A stretch of DNA of 64,000 bases, taken from NCBI GenBank assembly GCA_900548145.1, contig URJB01000010.1, positions 7,947 through 71,946 of the forward strand, written 5' to 3'. Below the pieces are notes generated by a model. The model searched no databases. It had not been told where the DNA came from and saw nothing but the letters and a program-made list of their open reading frames with translations. A program made the position numbers and the translations under genes. Below are positions 34,176-43,001 of this stretch, one piece after another; positions within the stretch are counted from its first letter, which is position 1; each line of letters starts with the position of its first letter. Source of the DNA: an uncultured Eubacteriales bacterium. Its GTDB lineage: Bacteria; Bacillota; Clostridia; Christensenellales; Aristaeellaceae.

Positions 34176-35789
34176 TTACAGTCCCAGCAGGTTCAAAAAC
34201 GCCTGATAATCCTCGTCGGACATGGAATCCGAAAGCAGCGCGGAGTCGCCGTCCGGCAGCGCCGCCAGCGTGGGGAGCAGCTTGCCCGCCGCCCGTTGGA
34301 ACAGCTCGCCCTGCAGCGCCGCCAGCGCGGCTGCGTCGGCAGTGTCCAGATCGACGGTCATCAGGGTGGAGGGGGCGGTGTATTCCGTCACGCCCACGGG
34401 CGTTTCGCCTACCTGATAGGAGCCGGACTGCATGGCCTGCAGTGTGTCCGTGTTCTGCTGCACGCTGGAGCCGTCGATGGTGATCTGCACGGTGGGGGCG
34501 GAGTCGTCGCTGCTGCTGGCAGCGGCCAGTGCCTGCACCGGGTCGAAGGACGTATCGCCGAAGTGAAGCACATATTCGCCTGCGGGAGTTTTGCCGTTCA
34601 GCCGGGCCACGTTGACTGTGCCGCTGAGCACGCCGCCCGCCCATTTCAGCTCGGGCACCAGCTCGGTGGAGGTAGTGGAGCTGGTCTTTTCCTTGGAATC
34701 CTGCTGCTTGACGGTGTCCACGATGCTGCCGGACACCGCTGTGCCGCCGTCCGCGTCCCGGCCGGTAAGGTCGTATTTCCGGGTGGTGGTCAGGGTCAGC
34801 TTGCCTTCCTTCAATTCCAGCGAGCTCTGGACGGTCAGCTTCCGCCCGTCCTCACTGACGGACTGGCTGCGGCTGGCTTCCGCCGTCCGCTTGTCGATCT
34901 TCCCCTTGGGCCGGTTGAATTCCAGCTTGTAGGTGTCCGTATCATTGCCGTTTTCGCCCCGGGCGAAGGCCCACTGGTAGGCGATGGTATAGTTGACGTC
35001 CTCGATGGCCGCGTTGCCCTTGATGTAGACGGCAAGATCGTCCCCATCCTCGGCGGTGCGGTACAGGGCTACGGTAAAGCCCTTTTTAAGGGTCAGGCTT
35101 TCCATTTGCTGGCGGAAGGCTTCGTCCATGCCGCAGGACAGCACCGCCGCGATCTGGGGTTTGAGGGCCTCGGCCTGTTCGGCGGTCAGCTTGGCCAGCC
35201 GCACCCATTTGCCCTTGCCCACGTTTTTGATCGTGTAGTTGGCTTTCTTTTCCTCGGCATAGGGCTGGATCCCGTCGGTCAGCTGGCGGTAGCAGGCTTC
35301 CGCCTCGGTCAGGGCCACGTTCAGGTCAAAGGAACCGCCGGGCAGCGCGTCCGTGCCTTCTTCTGCCGGTTCAGCGGTCTCGTCCTCCGGGAAGAGCGCG
35401 TCCAGCGCGTTTTGGGCGGAGGTCAGCTCCCGGTTGGGCAATAGCTCCGTCCGAAGCACGGAGCGGCCGTTTTCCTGCGTCTCCTCCAGCGTGAACAGAC
35501 TGTCCCCGTCCACCGAAATGCCCATGGAGGTATCATTCCCGCTGACGCGGCCCTCCACGGTGATATGCTTGAGCACGTTGTTGAGCAGGGTCAGGGTGCT
35601 GTCGTTATAGGGCAGCAGGTTCTTGATCTCGTAGCTGACGGAGAGCTGCGCTTCGTCACCCTCGATCCACGGGGACAGCAGATTGACCATGTCCAGCGCG
35701 TCCGCTTTGGCCGGGGCAGCGCCCGCCGTCAGGCAGAGGCACAGGATCAGCGCCAGCGCCTTCGCCGCTCTTTTGATTGCGTTTTTCAT
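34176..35789 (-). CDS. Exported protein of unknown function, coupled to dus
   Basis: A 537-residue protein with a signal peptide (residues 1-30, ending about AAPAKA) and an extracytoplasmic region rich in S/T/D. The frame stays open to 36923, but that part is an antisense-free shadow of dus; the ATG at 35789 overlaps the dus stop as ATGA and has AGGAGG upstream. No family recognised. It is followed by the 501-residue exported protein. Confidence 0.8.
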   Translation of the reverse strand: MKNAIKRAAKALALILCLCLTAGAAPAKADALDMVNLLSPWIEGDEAQLSVSYEIKNLLPYNDSTLTLLNNVLKHITVEGRVSGNDTSMGISVDGDSLFTLEETQENGRSVLRTELLPNRELTSAQNALDALFPEDETAEPAEEGTDALPGGSFDLNVALTEAEACYRQLTDGIQPYAEEKKANYTIKNVGKGKWVRLAKLTAEQAEALKPQIAAVLSCGMDEAFRQQMESLTLKKGFTVALYRTAEDGDDLAVYIKGNAAIEDVNYTIAYQWAFARGENGNDTDTYKLEFNRPKGKIDKRTAEASRSQSVSEDGRKLTVQSSLELKEGKLTLTTTRKYDLTGRDADGGTAVSGSIVDTVKQQDSKEKTSSTTSTELVPELKWAGGVLSGTVNVARLNGKTPAGEYVLHFGDTSFDPVQALAAASSSDDSAPTVQITIDGSSVQQNTDTLQAMQSGSYQVGETPVGVTEYTAPSTLMTVDLDTADAAALAALQGELFQRAAGKLLPTLAALPDGDSALLSDSMSDEDYQAFLNLLGL

Positions 35790-36787
35790 TCTTGATCCTC
35801 CTGACCGCGGACTTCTTCCCAAAGGCGGAGGAGCAGTCCGCGCAGCTCCTCCTCGGTTTTGGCCATGTTCAGTTCCCGGCGCAGGGCCGTAGCTCCGCGC
35901 ATTCCGCCGATGTAGTGGCCCAGATGCTTGCGCATTTCCAGCACGCCCTGCCGGGGGCCTTTGTAGCCCACCATCCATTCCAGATGGAGCAGCGCCACGT
36001 CGATGCGCTCCCGGGCCGTGACCGGCGTGACGGGCCGGCCGTCCAGCGTCTCCCGTGCGCCCCGGAACAGCCACGGATCGCCCATAGCTCCCCGGCCGAT
36101 CATCAGGCCGGAGCAGCCGGTCTCCCGCAGGATGCGCCGCGCGTCTCCGGGGGCGAATACGTCGCCGTTGGCGATCACAGGGATGGAAAGCTGCTCCCGC
36201 ACCCGGGCGATGGCGCCGTAGTCGGCCTGTCCGGAGTACTGCTGCTCCCGGGTACGGCCGTGGACGCACATCCACCGAAGCCCCAGCGACTGGGCGGCCC
36301 TGCCCAGCTCCACGGCGTTCATGGATTGCCGGTCGAAGCCCAGCCGGGTCTTGACCGTCACGGGCAGGGTGGTGTGGTTCACCACTGCCTCCATCACCTT
36401 GTAGGCCTGATCCGGGTTCAGCAGAAGGGCGCTGCCCTCTCCGATGGAGACCACCTTCCGGGCGGGACAGCCCATGTTGATATCCAGCGAGCGGAACCGG
36501 CCCAGCTCGGTGATCTTCTGGGCGGCCTCGCCCATGACGACCGGGTCCTTGCCGAACAGCTGGCAGGCGGTATTGGTCTCCTCCGGGTGTACCTGTAAAA
36601 GCTGGGTATATACCCGGTTCCCGGGCTTGGCGCACAGGTAGCCGATGGCGGAGACCATCTCCGAACAGGCGTATTCCGCGCCCATTCGGTAGCACAGCAC
36701 CCGCAGGGGCCAGTCGGTGATGCCCGCCATGGGCGCTAATGATAAAACGGGCAGCCGCTCCAAATTCATCCCATTCTTTTCCGTCAT
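35786..36787 (-). CDS. dus: tRNA-dihydrouridine synthase
   Basis: A 333-residue FMN-dependent enzyme that reduces uridines in tRNA D-loops. Landmarks: LAPMAGITDWPLR at the N-terminus, MGCPARKV with catalytic C107, KTRLG, VHGRTREQQYSG, and GRGAMGDPW. The family is secure; DusB-like is the most likely subgroup. It starts three bases after the GH127-like gene and its stop overlaps the next gene. Confidence 0.95.
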   Translation of the reverse strand: MTEKNGMNLERLPVLSLAPMAGITDWPLRVLCYRMGAEYACSEMVSAIGYLCAKPGNRVYTQLLQVHPEETNTACQLFGKDPVVMGEAAQKITELGRFRSLDINMGCPARKVVSIGEGSALLLNPDQAYKVMEAVVNHTTLPVTVKTRLGFDRQSMNAVELGRAAQSLGLRWMCVHGRTREQQYSGQADYGAIARVREQLSIPVIANGDVFAPGDARRILRETGCSGLMIGRGAMGDPWLFRGARETLDGRPVTPVTARERIDVALLHLEWMVGYKGPRQGVLEMRKHLGHYIGGMRGATALRRELNMAKTEEELRGLLLRLWEEVRGQEDQE

Positions 36788-36790
36788 CTT

Positions 36791-38449
36791 TTATGCCCGC
36801 ACACAGGGGAACGCTGCAATACGTCCGCCGCAGCCCGCATAGGGGATCAGGGTCAGACGGTAAGCGGGGCCCATCTGGCAGTTCTGGGGCGGGGGCAGGA
36901 TAAAGCCCTTCTTTTCTTTCCAAAGGGGCGCTTCACAGGCCGTGACCAGCACGTTCAGCTCGCCGTCCTCCTCGCTGACGGTGACGCTTTCGCCGGACAC
37001 CAGCGCATAGCGCCATTCCATCTCTGCGCCGGGCAGGGGCAGCGCCATCAGCGTGCTGCCACAGAAAACGGACAGGCTGCCCCGGTAGCCGGTTTCCAGC
37101 CGGGGAGACGAGGCAAGCGTCAGCACGATGGTGTCGCCGCTCTGGAACAGCCGGGTCAGGGGGAATTTTTCTCCGGGCTGGGCCTGCACGGGCTTGCCGC
37201 CGTTGACACTGACCGTAGCACTGTCCGCCCAGCGGGGCACCCGCAGTTCCAGCGTGAACTGGACGGGCTGCTTCAGCTCGGCCTGCAGGGTGATCTCCTT
37301 GCGGCTCAATCCCTTCACAGCGGCGGTCATGCGCACGGGCACGCCGCCCAGCCGGGTAATGCAGCCGCTCTCCACGGGCAGCATATAAGTCAGGGTGTTA
37401 TCATCCCGGCTCAGCCAGACGCTGCGCCGCAGGGCGTACAGCGCCCGCAGCAGGGCGCTTACATCCTCCTTTTCGGGCACGGCGTGAAGCTGGCAGCTTT
37501 CATCGTCCGACAGGCGGTTGGTGGGTTCCAACGTGCGAAGGCCTTCTTCGGTCAGAAGGTCGGGCAGGGCGTTTTCCCACATCAGCTCCAGCCGCTCGGC
37601 AAAGGCGTTTTCACCGGTGAAGCACAGCGCGTCCGCGTAGGCCTCGATCTGCGCGCACAGCGCGTCCAGCTCCACCGCCCGGGCGGGGTCCCGGCCCGCC
37701 AGATAGGGGTCGGCAGCAAACGCGCCGCAGGGCATTCCGTGATAGCGGTTCAGGGCGTTCAGACCCGTCAGCGGCGCAGCCGCGTCCCGGCCGGAGCCGC
37801 TGTACTGGCCCAGAAAGACGGTCATGGCCAGCGCGTCCGCCGCGCCCTTGCCCATGGCGAAGCGATCCATGCGGTCGTAGAAGGCTTTTTCCTCCGGGGT
37901 ATTGCCCTGGGATTCCCGCCGGTACTCCCGCTGGAAGGGGAACATGTGCATCAGGCCGGACACGTCCGGCAGCTGGCCCCGCATGGTCTCCAGCAGGTTC
38001 AAAAGGAAGGGCTGGCCCGTGCGGCGGTACAGATCGACCGTCAGCCGCAGCGCGTCCGCGCCGCAGGCGAACAGGGCTTCCTCGCTCAGCTGGGGCAGCG
38101 CCTGGGCAAAGGCCCGCATGGCTCCCAGCACCCGCAGCATTCCCTCTTTATCCCGGCTCATGGCCGCCAGCATGGAGGCGCTCCATACGATCTCCACAAA
38201 GCGGGACGGATCGGCGGGCAAAAGCGCCGCGGCGGCCTCCACGTCGGGCATGGGGGGCAGCTGGGCATAGCCGCCCAGCTTGGTGGCCAGCACGGAGTCC
38301 AGCGTGGACATATGGCGGGGACTCACCATGTTCAGCACCTGCTGGATCCGGTTTTTCATCGTCCCTTCGGGGTGCAGGGCGGCGTCGGACAGGGGCACAT
38401 AGGCGGGGTTGACCAAAGGGGCGCGGCGGTAAGCGGAAGCGGCAGGCAT
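36791..38449 (-). CDS. GH127/DUF1680-like protein (putative glycosidase)
   Basis: A 552-residue protein. The helical N-terminal two-thirds and the C-terminal beta part with LRVPRWADSATVSVNGGKPV match the layout of GH127 (beta-L-arabinofuranosidase, formerly DUF1680), but the overall similarity looks weak and I cannot confirm the catalytic cysteine/glutamate. No signal peptide, so it would act in the cytoplasm. The ATG at 38449 sits 8 bases after AAGGAG. A strong promoter and a 16-base palindrome upstream suggest dedicated control, as for sugar-utilisation genes. Confidence 0.6.
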   Translation of the reverse strand: MPAASAYRRAPLVNPAYVPLSDAALHPEGTMKNRIQQVLNMVSPRHMSTLDSVLATKLGGYAQLPPMPDVEAAAALLPADPSRFVEIVWSASMLAAMSRDKEGMLRVLGAMRAFAQALPQLSEEALFACGADALRLTVDLYRRTGQPFLLNLLETMRGQLPDVSGLMHMFPFQREYRRESQGNTPEEKAFYDRMDRFAMGKGAADALAMTVFLGQYSGSGRDAAAPLTGLNALNRYHGMPCGAFAADPYLAGRDPARAVELDALCAQIEAYADALCFTGENAFAERLELMWENALPDLLTEEGLRTLEPTNRLSDDESCQLHAVPEKEDVSALLRALYALRRSVWLSRDDNTLTYMLPVESGCITRLGGVPVRMTAAVKGLSRKEITLQAELKQPVQFTLELRVPRWADSATVSVNGGKPVQAQPGEKFPLTRLFQSGDTIVLTLASSPRLETGYRGSLSVFCGSTLMALPLPGAEMEWRYALVSGESVTVSEEDGELNVLVTACEAPLWKEKKGFILPPPQNCQMGPAYRLTLIPYAGCGGRIAAFPCVRA

Positions 38450-38475
38450 CGGACTTCTCTCCTTCATACATAAGC

Positions 38476-38491
38476 ATCGGCATATGCCGAT
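38476..38491. promoter_or_regulatory. Candidate operator, perfect 16-base palindrome
   Basis: ATCGGCATATGCCGAT lies between the -10 and the start of the GH127-like gene. Confidence 0.7.
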
Positions 38492-38511
38492 AATTCGCTC
38501 TATTCTACCTT

Positions 38512-38539
38512 ATTATAGCGAAAAAACACTATCCGTCAA
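38512..38539 (-). promoter_or_regulatory. Promoter of GH127-like/dus operon
   Basis: Minus strand TTGACG (38539-38534), 16 bases, TATAAT (38517-38512). Confidence 0.8.
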
Positions 38540-38578
38540 TGTGCTTGTCCCAGAAGGGGGAAAAGGGAAGAACAATGG

Positions 38579-38612
38579 AAAAAGGCCCCGAAGCGGGAAA
38601 CTTCGGAGCCTT
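38579..38612 (-). terminator. Terminator of SnoaL-like gene
   Basis: Minus strand AAGGCTCCGAAG-loop-CTTCGGGGCCTT followed by TTT, 44 bases beyond the stop. Confidence 0.85.
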
Positions 38613-38655
38613 GCTCCCCCAATGGGGCGGGTCAGTGTTTGTCAGAGGAAAAATA

Positions 38656-39507
38656 TCAGAATTTGCCGTTTTCGTTCTGCCAGCTGTCCTTGTCGGCAAT
38701 GGTTTCCATCACATCCCAGTGCTCTGCGATCCTGCCGTCTTCCACGCGCCAGAGGTCGTAATAGCTGGTCGGCGCGCCGCCGAAGGTTCCTTCGCTGACG
38801 GCCAGCACAAAGTTGCCCTGCGCAAGCACCAGGTGCACTTTGTCATAGATCATGGAAATTCCTTGCTCCGCCATGGCCGTCAGCGCCGCGCCCAGCCCGG
38901 AAACGCCGTCGGCAATGCCGGTATTGTGCTGGATATAAGCGTCGCCGTTGAAATAATCTGCGGTCTTTTCGGCGTGGTTGCCCTGCATCACGTCGTAAAG
39001 GAACTGCTTGACCAGCTCGCGATTTTCTTCCGTCTTATCCAAATCGGTTACTTCCATGCTCCCATCGATCTGGGTACGACCGGAAGGATTGGCCTGCGCC
39101 AGAGCGGCCAGATTGTCCCAGTGCTCGGCGATCTTTCCTTCATCGTTAAAGCGGAAGACGTCGAAGGCCACCTGTTCGCCCGCCCCGGCGAAGTTGTAGA
39201 CCGACTGGAGGAAAACATACTTTCCGTCCTCGAACGCGCGGATATTCCGAACCGTCGTTTTGACCGGCGCAGAGGCCAGATAGTTGACAGAGCCGACGAA
39301 AGCATCCCGGCCGGTGCCGTAGGCCAGATTATGCTGAATGTAGTTTTCGTCCAGCAAAGAGGCGGCCAGCTTCGCGTCGCCGGAGGCAAAGGTTCCGATC
39401 AGCGCGAGGGCTTTTTCTTTCGGGCTCTGGACGTCGGCTTCGGCGACTGCGGCGGCGCCGGTCAGCATCTGGATAGCGGTGAGAAGAATGGCGGTCAGTT
39501 TTTTCAT
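38656..39507 (-). CDS. Exported protein with two SnoaL/NTF2-like domains
   Basis: A 283-residue protein with an N-terminal signal peptide (LTAILLTAIQMLTGAAAVAEA, shortened here to MLTGAAAVAEA) and two tandem SnoaL-like cone-shaped domains. Each carries the YIQHN motif and ends in a GKIAEHWD / GRIAEHWD strand. The domain usually binds or isomerises small hydrophobic ligands. Divergent from an HxlR-type regulator with a shared control region, the common redox or electrophile-responsive arrangement. Confidence 0.88.
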   Translation of the reverse strand: MKKLTAILLTAIQMLTGAAAVAEADVQSPKEKALALIGTFASGDAKLAASLLDENYIQHNLAYGTGRDAFVGSVNYLASAPVKTTVRNIRAFEDGKYVFLQSVYNFAGAGEQVAFDVFRFNDEGKIAEHWDNLAALAQANPSGRTQIDGSMEVTDLDKTEENRELVKQFLYDVMQGNHAEKTADYFNGDAYIQHNTGIADGVSGLGAALTAMAEQGISMIYDKVHLVLAQGNFVLAVSEGTFGGAPTSYYDLWRVEDGRIAEHWDVMETIADKDSWQNENGKF

Positions 39508-39574
39508 AAGCGGTGGATTCCTCCTTGGAAATTCTCTGCGCAGGGTTTACGGTTTGTTTCCCGCCTGCAACGAT

Positions 39575-39640
39575 AGACTAGCACCGGGCCAAAGGACGGA
39601 CAAGTACGCACTTTTTAGTGGCATAATTACCAAAAGGTAA
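39575..39640. promoter_or_regulatory. Promoter of SnoaL-like gene with candidate HxlR operator
   Basis: Minus strand TTGTCC (39603-39598), 17 bases, TAGTCT (39580-39575). Abutting the -35 are AAGTACGCACTT (39602-39613) and the perfect palindrome TTACCAAAAGGTAA (39627-39640). Confidence 0.6.
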
Positions 39641-39775
39641 GAATTGGACGGTTTCCAGCTGGTAACATTTTGGCCCCGTCAGGATTTGCGGGCGGTAACG
39701 GCGCTCAAAAATTTTTTGTTAAAAAAGAGGGACGGCATCTTCCTGAGGCGCGCGAGAGGACTGCCTGAAAATCGG

Positions 39776-39804
39776 TTGACGGATCAAATACGGGTCGTTA
39801 TAAT
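39776..39804 (+). promoter_or_regulatory. Promoter of hxlR-type gene
   Basis: TTGACG (39776-39781), 17 bases, TATAAT (39799-39804), 46 bases before the start. Confidence 0.8.
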
Positions 39805-39850
39805 CATTCTGACTGGTTCACAAACCCGCAATGTATGGAGGGGTGCTTTC

Positions 39851-40222
39851 ATGGCAGAAAACAGGGAACTTCCGATGTGCCCGGTGGAAACGACGCTTTC
39901 CCTGATTTCAGATCGCTGGAAAGTGCTGATCCTCCGGGATCTGTTCACTGGGACCAAGCGCTTCGGAGAGCTGAAAAAGTCGCTGACCGGCGTATCCCAA
40001 AAAGTGCTGACGGCAAATCTGAAGGATATGGAAGCCAGCGGCCTTTTGACGCGCAAAGCCTATCCCGAGGTGCCGCCCCGGGTGGAATACACCCTGACGG
40101 AAACGGGCGAGAGCCTGAAGCCGGTTCTGGGCGCGATGTTTGATTGGGGAATGGACTATAAGCAGAAGAATCACTCCCCGTCCAACGAGCAGGTCGCCGC
40201 GCTGGGAGAGGCGCTGCATTGA
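39851..40222 (+). CDS. HxlR-family transcriptional regulator
   Basis: A 123-residue winged-helix regulator: CPVETTLSLISDRWKVLILRDL, then FGELKKSLTGVSQKVLTANLKDME, then VEYTLTETG. A single cysteine near the N-terminus (C10 in PMCPVE) matches the redox-sensing cysteine of many HxlR proteins. The ATG at 39851 follows GGAGGGG; the upstream open frame is not coding. Likely controls the divergent SnoaL-like gene. Confidence 0.94.
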   Translation: MAENRELPMCPVETTLSLISDRWKVLILRDLFTGTKRFGELKKSLTGVSQKVLTANLKDMEASGLLTRKAYPEVPPRVEYTLTETGESLKPVLGAMFDWGMDYKQKNHSPSNEQVAALGEALH

Positions 40223-40293
40223 GCACAGGCCGTGCCGGGAATCCCGTTGGGGCAGGGCCGTTTAGAAGAGAAAAAGCAAAAGGAGGTTTTGCT

Positions 40294-40608
40294 GTGCCGG
40301 CAAAACGATCGGAGGGCCGTCTGTGGGTACGGCTGATGAAAAAACACCGGGTGGCCAAAAGCGCTGTCGCGCCCTGCCGCCGGGACGATCCGCAGGAGGC
40401 CCTGCGGCAGATTTTGCCGGGGCTGGACCTGAGCCAGCCGGTGTGGCTGCCCCGCCATCAGGCAGACTGGGACGAATACGCCATGACCCGTTTCCGCGCC
40501 GGGGATTTTATCGACGCTTTTCCCTACGATAGCATGGAGCTGAGCTATATCTATCCCGAGGACGAAAAGCGCCCCGCCCGGCGGCGCGACCCGGCGGAGG
40601 AAGCCTGA
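40294..40608 (+). CDS. Small conserved Clostridia protein of unknown function
   Basis: A 104-residue basic protein (RLWVRLMKKHRVAKSAVAPC, WLPRHQADWDEYAMTRF, FIDAFPYDSMELSYIYP). The start is GTG at 40294, seven bases after AGGAGG; the frame extends upstream without a site. I recall similar unnamed proteins in Clostridia. It lies between the HxlR gene and the aldolase gene. Confidence 0.7.
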   Translation: MPAKRSEGRLWVRLMKKHRVAKSAVAPCRRDDPQEALRQILPGLDLSQPVWLPRHQADWDEYAMTRFRAGDFIDAFPYDSMELSYIYPEDEKRPARRRDPAEEA

Positions 40609-40720
40609 AAAGATCCGCTCGGAAAGGTTTCTGCCCTCTAAAGGAAAGTTTGGGCTGTTCAACCGGGAAAAAATCATGTATAATGCAGATATCACCCTGA
40701 TTAAAGGAGGAATTTTTCCC

Positions 40721-41656
40721 ATGCCAATGGTCAATACGAAGGAAATGTTCAAAAAGGCCTACGAAGGCGGATACGCGATCGGCGCTTTTAACGTCAACAA
40801 TATGGAGATCATCCAGGGCATCACCGAGGGAGCGAAGATGGAAAACGCTCCCCTGATCCTGCAGGTGAGCAAGGGCGCCCGCGCCTATGCCAAGCACGTG
40901 TACCTGATGAAGATGATCGAAGCCGCCATCGAGGATACCGACCTGCCCATCGTGGTGCATCTGGATCACGGCCCCGACTTCGAGACCTGCAAGAGCTGCA
41001 TCGACGGCGGCTTCACCAGCGTTATGATCGACGGCAGCCACCTGCCCTTCGAAGAGAACATCGCCCTGACCAAGAAGGTCGTGGAATATGCTCACAGCCA
41101 GAAGAACTACGTCACCGTTGAGGCCGAACTGGGCCGTCTGGCGGGCGTGGAGGACGATGTGAAGGTCTCCGCCGAGGATTCCAGCTACACCCATCCCGAC
41201 GAAGTGGAAGAGTTCGCCACCCGCACCGGCTGCGACAGCCTGGCCATCGCCATCGGCACCAGCCACGGCGCGTTCAAGTTCAAGGGCGAACCCAAGCTGC
41301 GCTTCGACATTCTGGAAGAAGTGGGCCGCCGCCTGCCCGGCTTCCCCATCGTGCTGCACGGCGCTTCCAGCGTCATTCCCGAGTATGTGGATATGATCAA
41401 CCAGTACGGCGGTCATATGCCCGGCGCTCAGGGCGTGCCCGAGGCCATGCTGCGCAAGGCCGCTACCATGGCGGTCTGCAAGATCAACATCGACAGCGAC
41501 CTGCGTCTGGCCTTCACCGGCGAAGTCCGCAAGCACTTTGCGGAGCATCCGGATCACTTCGATCCCCGTCAGTACCTGACCGACGCCCGCGACGGCATCC
41601 GCAACATGGTGCGCCACAAGATCGTGGACGTGCTGGGCTGCAACGGCAAGGCCTGA
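40721..41656 (+). CDS. fba: Class II fructose-1,6-bisphosphate aldolase
   Basis: A 311-residue zinc-dependent aldolase that cleaves fructose 1,6-bisphosphate to two triose phosphates. Landmarks: AFNVNNME, VVHLDHGPDFE (zinc ligand and catalytic region), VEAELG, GTSHGAFKF and LHGASS. AAAGGAGG lies 10 bases before the ATG. A TATAAT at 40679-40684 is the likely -10. Confidence 0.96.
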   Translation: MPMVNTKEMFKKAYEGGYAIGAFNVNNMEIIQGITEGAKMENAPLILQVSKGARAYAKHVYLMKMIEAAIEDTDLPIVVHLDHGPDFETCKSCIDGGFTSVMIDGSHLPFEENIALTKKVVEYAHSQKNYVTVEAELGRLAGVEDDVKVSAEDSSYTHPDEVEEFATRTGCDSLAIAIGTSHGAFKFKGEPKLRFDILEEVGRRLPGFPIVLHGASSVIPEYVDMINQYGGHMPGAQGVPEAMLRKAATMAVCKINIDSDLRLAFTGEVRKHFAEHPDHFDPRQYLTDARDGIRNMVRHKIVDVLGCNGKA

Positions 41657-41684
41657 TCGGAACTCCTTTTCTGAATCAACACAG

Positions 41685-41716
41685 CCGCCCCGGAATTTTT
41701 CCGGGGCGGTGTTTCT
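41685..41716 (+). terminator. Terminator after fba
   Basis: CCGCCCCGG-AATTTTT-CCGGGGCGG followed by TGTTTCT. Confidence 0.85.
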
Positions 41717-41780
41717 ATTGCAAAATTCGGTTCAATGTGGTATATCAATAGTATACTTTTTAATACGGAGGTATACTTCT

Positions 41781-42413
41781 GTGGGCGCAAATCAGAAGGA
41801 AGCCGTGGCAGCGCTGCACCGGGAGCGGATGCTGGCGGCGGCAGAGGAGCTTTTTCAGCAAAAGGGCTTCGAACAGACCACCATCGACGATATTTCCAAA
41901 GCGTCCGGCTACAGCCGACGGACGCTGTACGCCTACTATATCAACAAGGAGGATTTCCTTCGCCAGATTGTCCGAAAGGGACTTCGGCAGCTGGACGGGG
42001 CGCTGGAAGCCGCCGTGGGCCGGAAAACCTTCGAAATTCGGTATTTTGCCGCCTGCGAAGCCATTCTCCGTTACCTGCGGGAATGTCCTCAGTCGGCGGC
42101 ACAGGTTCAGCAGGTACAGCCGCAGCGGCTGGACGGCAACGATCCGACCGTGGGCGAAATATTGGCGCTGGGGCAGCGGATCAACGAGCGGCTGGCGGAG
42201 ATGATCCGGCAGGGACAGGCGGAAGGGACCGTGCGGGCAGCTCTGCATCCGGAGCGCTGCACGATGGTGCTATGGTCGGCCTTGAGCGGGTTGAACGATA
42301 CCCTTCAACGGCAGGGAGCCTTTCTGGCGGAGCAGTTTGAAATTTCGCAGGAGGAATTTCAGTGGGAAGCGCTGGAACAGCTGCTCTTTTCGCTGCGAAA
42401 GGAACAGCTATGA
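41781..42413 (+). CDS. TetR-family transcriptional regulator
   Basis: A 210-residue regulator with the TetR HTH at residues 12-60 (AAEELFQQKGFEQTTIDDISKASG, YSRRTLYAYYINKEDFL) and an all-helical C-terminal ligand domain. The start is GTG at 41781, after GGAGG. AGTATACT and GTATACTT repeats (about 41751-41779) in the leader could be its operator. Its TGA overlaps the ATG of the DUF6323 gene. Confidence 0.92.
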   Translation: MGANQKEAVAALHRERMLAAAEELFQQKGFEQTTIDDISKASGYSRRTLYAYYINKEDFLRQIVRKGLRQLDGALEAAVGRKTFEIRYFAACEAILRYLRECPQSAAQVQQVQPQRLDGNDPTVGEILALGQRINERLAEMIRQGQAEGTVRAALHPERCTMVLWSALSGLNDTLQRQGAFLAEQFEISQEEFQWEALEQLLFSLRKEQL

Positions 42414-42859
42414 AGCTGGAATGGGGTTTGACGGCGGGAAACGCCGAGGGTGAAGTCGACCGTCTGCTGGCAGTCAGCCGCAAGGCGGAAGGGGGACTGC
42501 CGCTGACGGAAGCTCAGGCGCGGGCGGTCGCCCAGGCCCACAGCGAAGCCCTGCGCCGAACGGGACGTATCGAGTTCGGCAAAAGCGCCGCCGAAAAGCT
42601 GGTGGAGATTTTCGCCGGTTCCCCGTGGCTGACTCGCGAAGAACAGGGGCAGCAGCTGGCCGAACTGGCGGCGCTGTTCTACGACTGCCGTGCCGAGCTG
42701 CCGGACAGCCTGCCTGACGGCTGGCTGCTGGAACAGATGCGCCGGGCGTTCGACGGCCCCTGCCGGGGCTGCATGGAGCTGATGAACGACTGCTTTCTGC
42801 TGCAGCTGCCCCGGCATTTGCAGCAGGGCGGCCGCCCGGAGGATTTCGGACGGCTGTGA
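42410..42859 (+). CDS. DUF6323 family protein
   Basis: A 149-residue soluble, helical protein. The family call comes from the pattern RRTGRIEFGKSAAEKLVEIF and from its position between a TetR gene and a DUF6179 gene, the arrangement I recall for this family in Clostridia. Function unknown. Coupled to the regulator by ATGA. Confidence 0.75.
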   Translation: MKLEWGLTAGNAEGEVDRLLAVSRKAEGGLPLTEAQARAVAQAHSEALRRTGRIEFGKSAAEKLVEIFAGSPWLTREEQGQQLAELAALFYDCRAELPDSLPDGWLLEQMRRAFDGPCRGCMELMNDCFLLQLPRHLQQGGRPEDFGRL

Positions 42860-42886
42860 GCGGCATTTTTCCCAAAGCAGATAAAC

Positions 42887-42995
42887 AAAAAACGCCGGTC
42901 AAACCGGCGCTTAGGGCTGAAAAAAGTCCGAGGCTCGTAACCTGTTCGCGAAGTCCGGGGTCCAATTCCCCGGGGGAGCTATGCAGGACGGCCTC
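42887..42995 (-). ncRNA. Candidate small RNA, about 109 nt
   Basis: The minus strand has a consensus promoter (43030-43002) and ends in a perfect terminator, CGCCGGT-TTG-ACCGGCG plus TTTTTT (42909-42887). Predicted fold by eye: GAGGC near the 5' end pairs with GCCUC, CCUG with CAGG, and an apical hairpin CCGGGG-AAUUGGA-CCCCGG, forming a rod with internal loops. No open reading frame with a ribosome site is seen. It is not SRP RNA (no GGAAGCAGCC motif), and I recognise no Rfam family. Confidence 0.6.
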
Positions 42996-43001
42996 TCTTG
43001 C

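Noticed and set aside
35790..36923. N-terminal extension of the 537-residue exported protein
   Set aside because: It reads through dus in another frame; the signal peptide and ATGA overlap fix the start at 35789.
42930..42985. tRNA-like sequence: anticodon-like loop CTCGTAA and T-arm-like CGGGG-TCCAATT-CCCCG
   Set aside because: No matching 5' acceptor strand or D-arm, and the T-loop departs from consensus; the same hairpin fits the opposite-strand RNA better.
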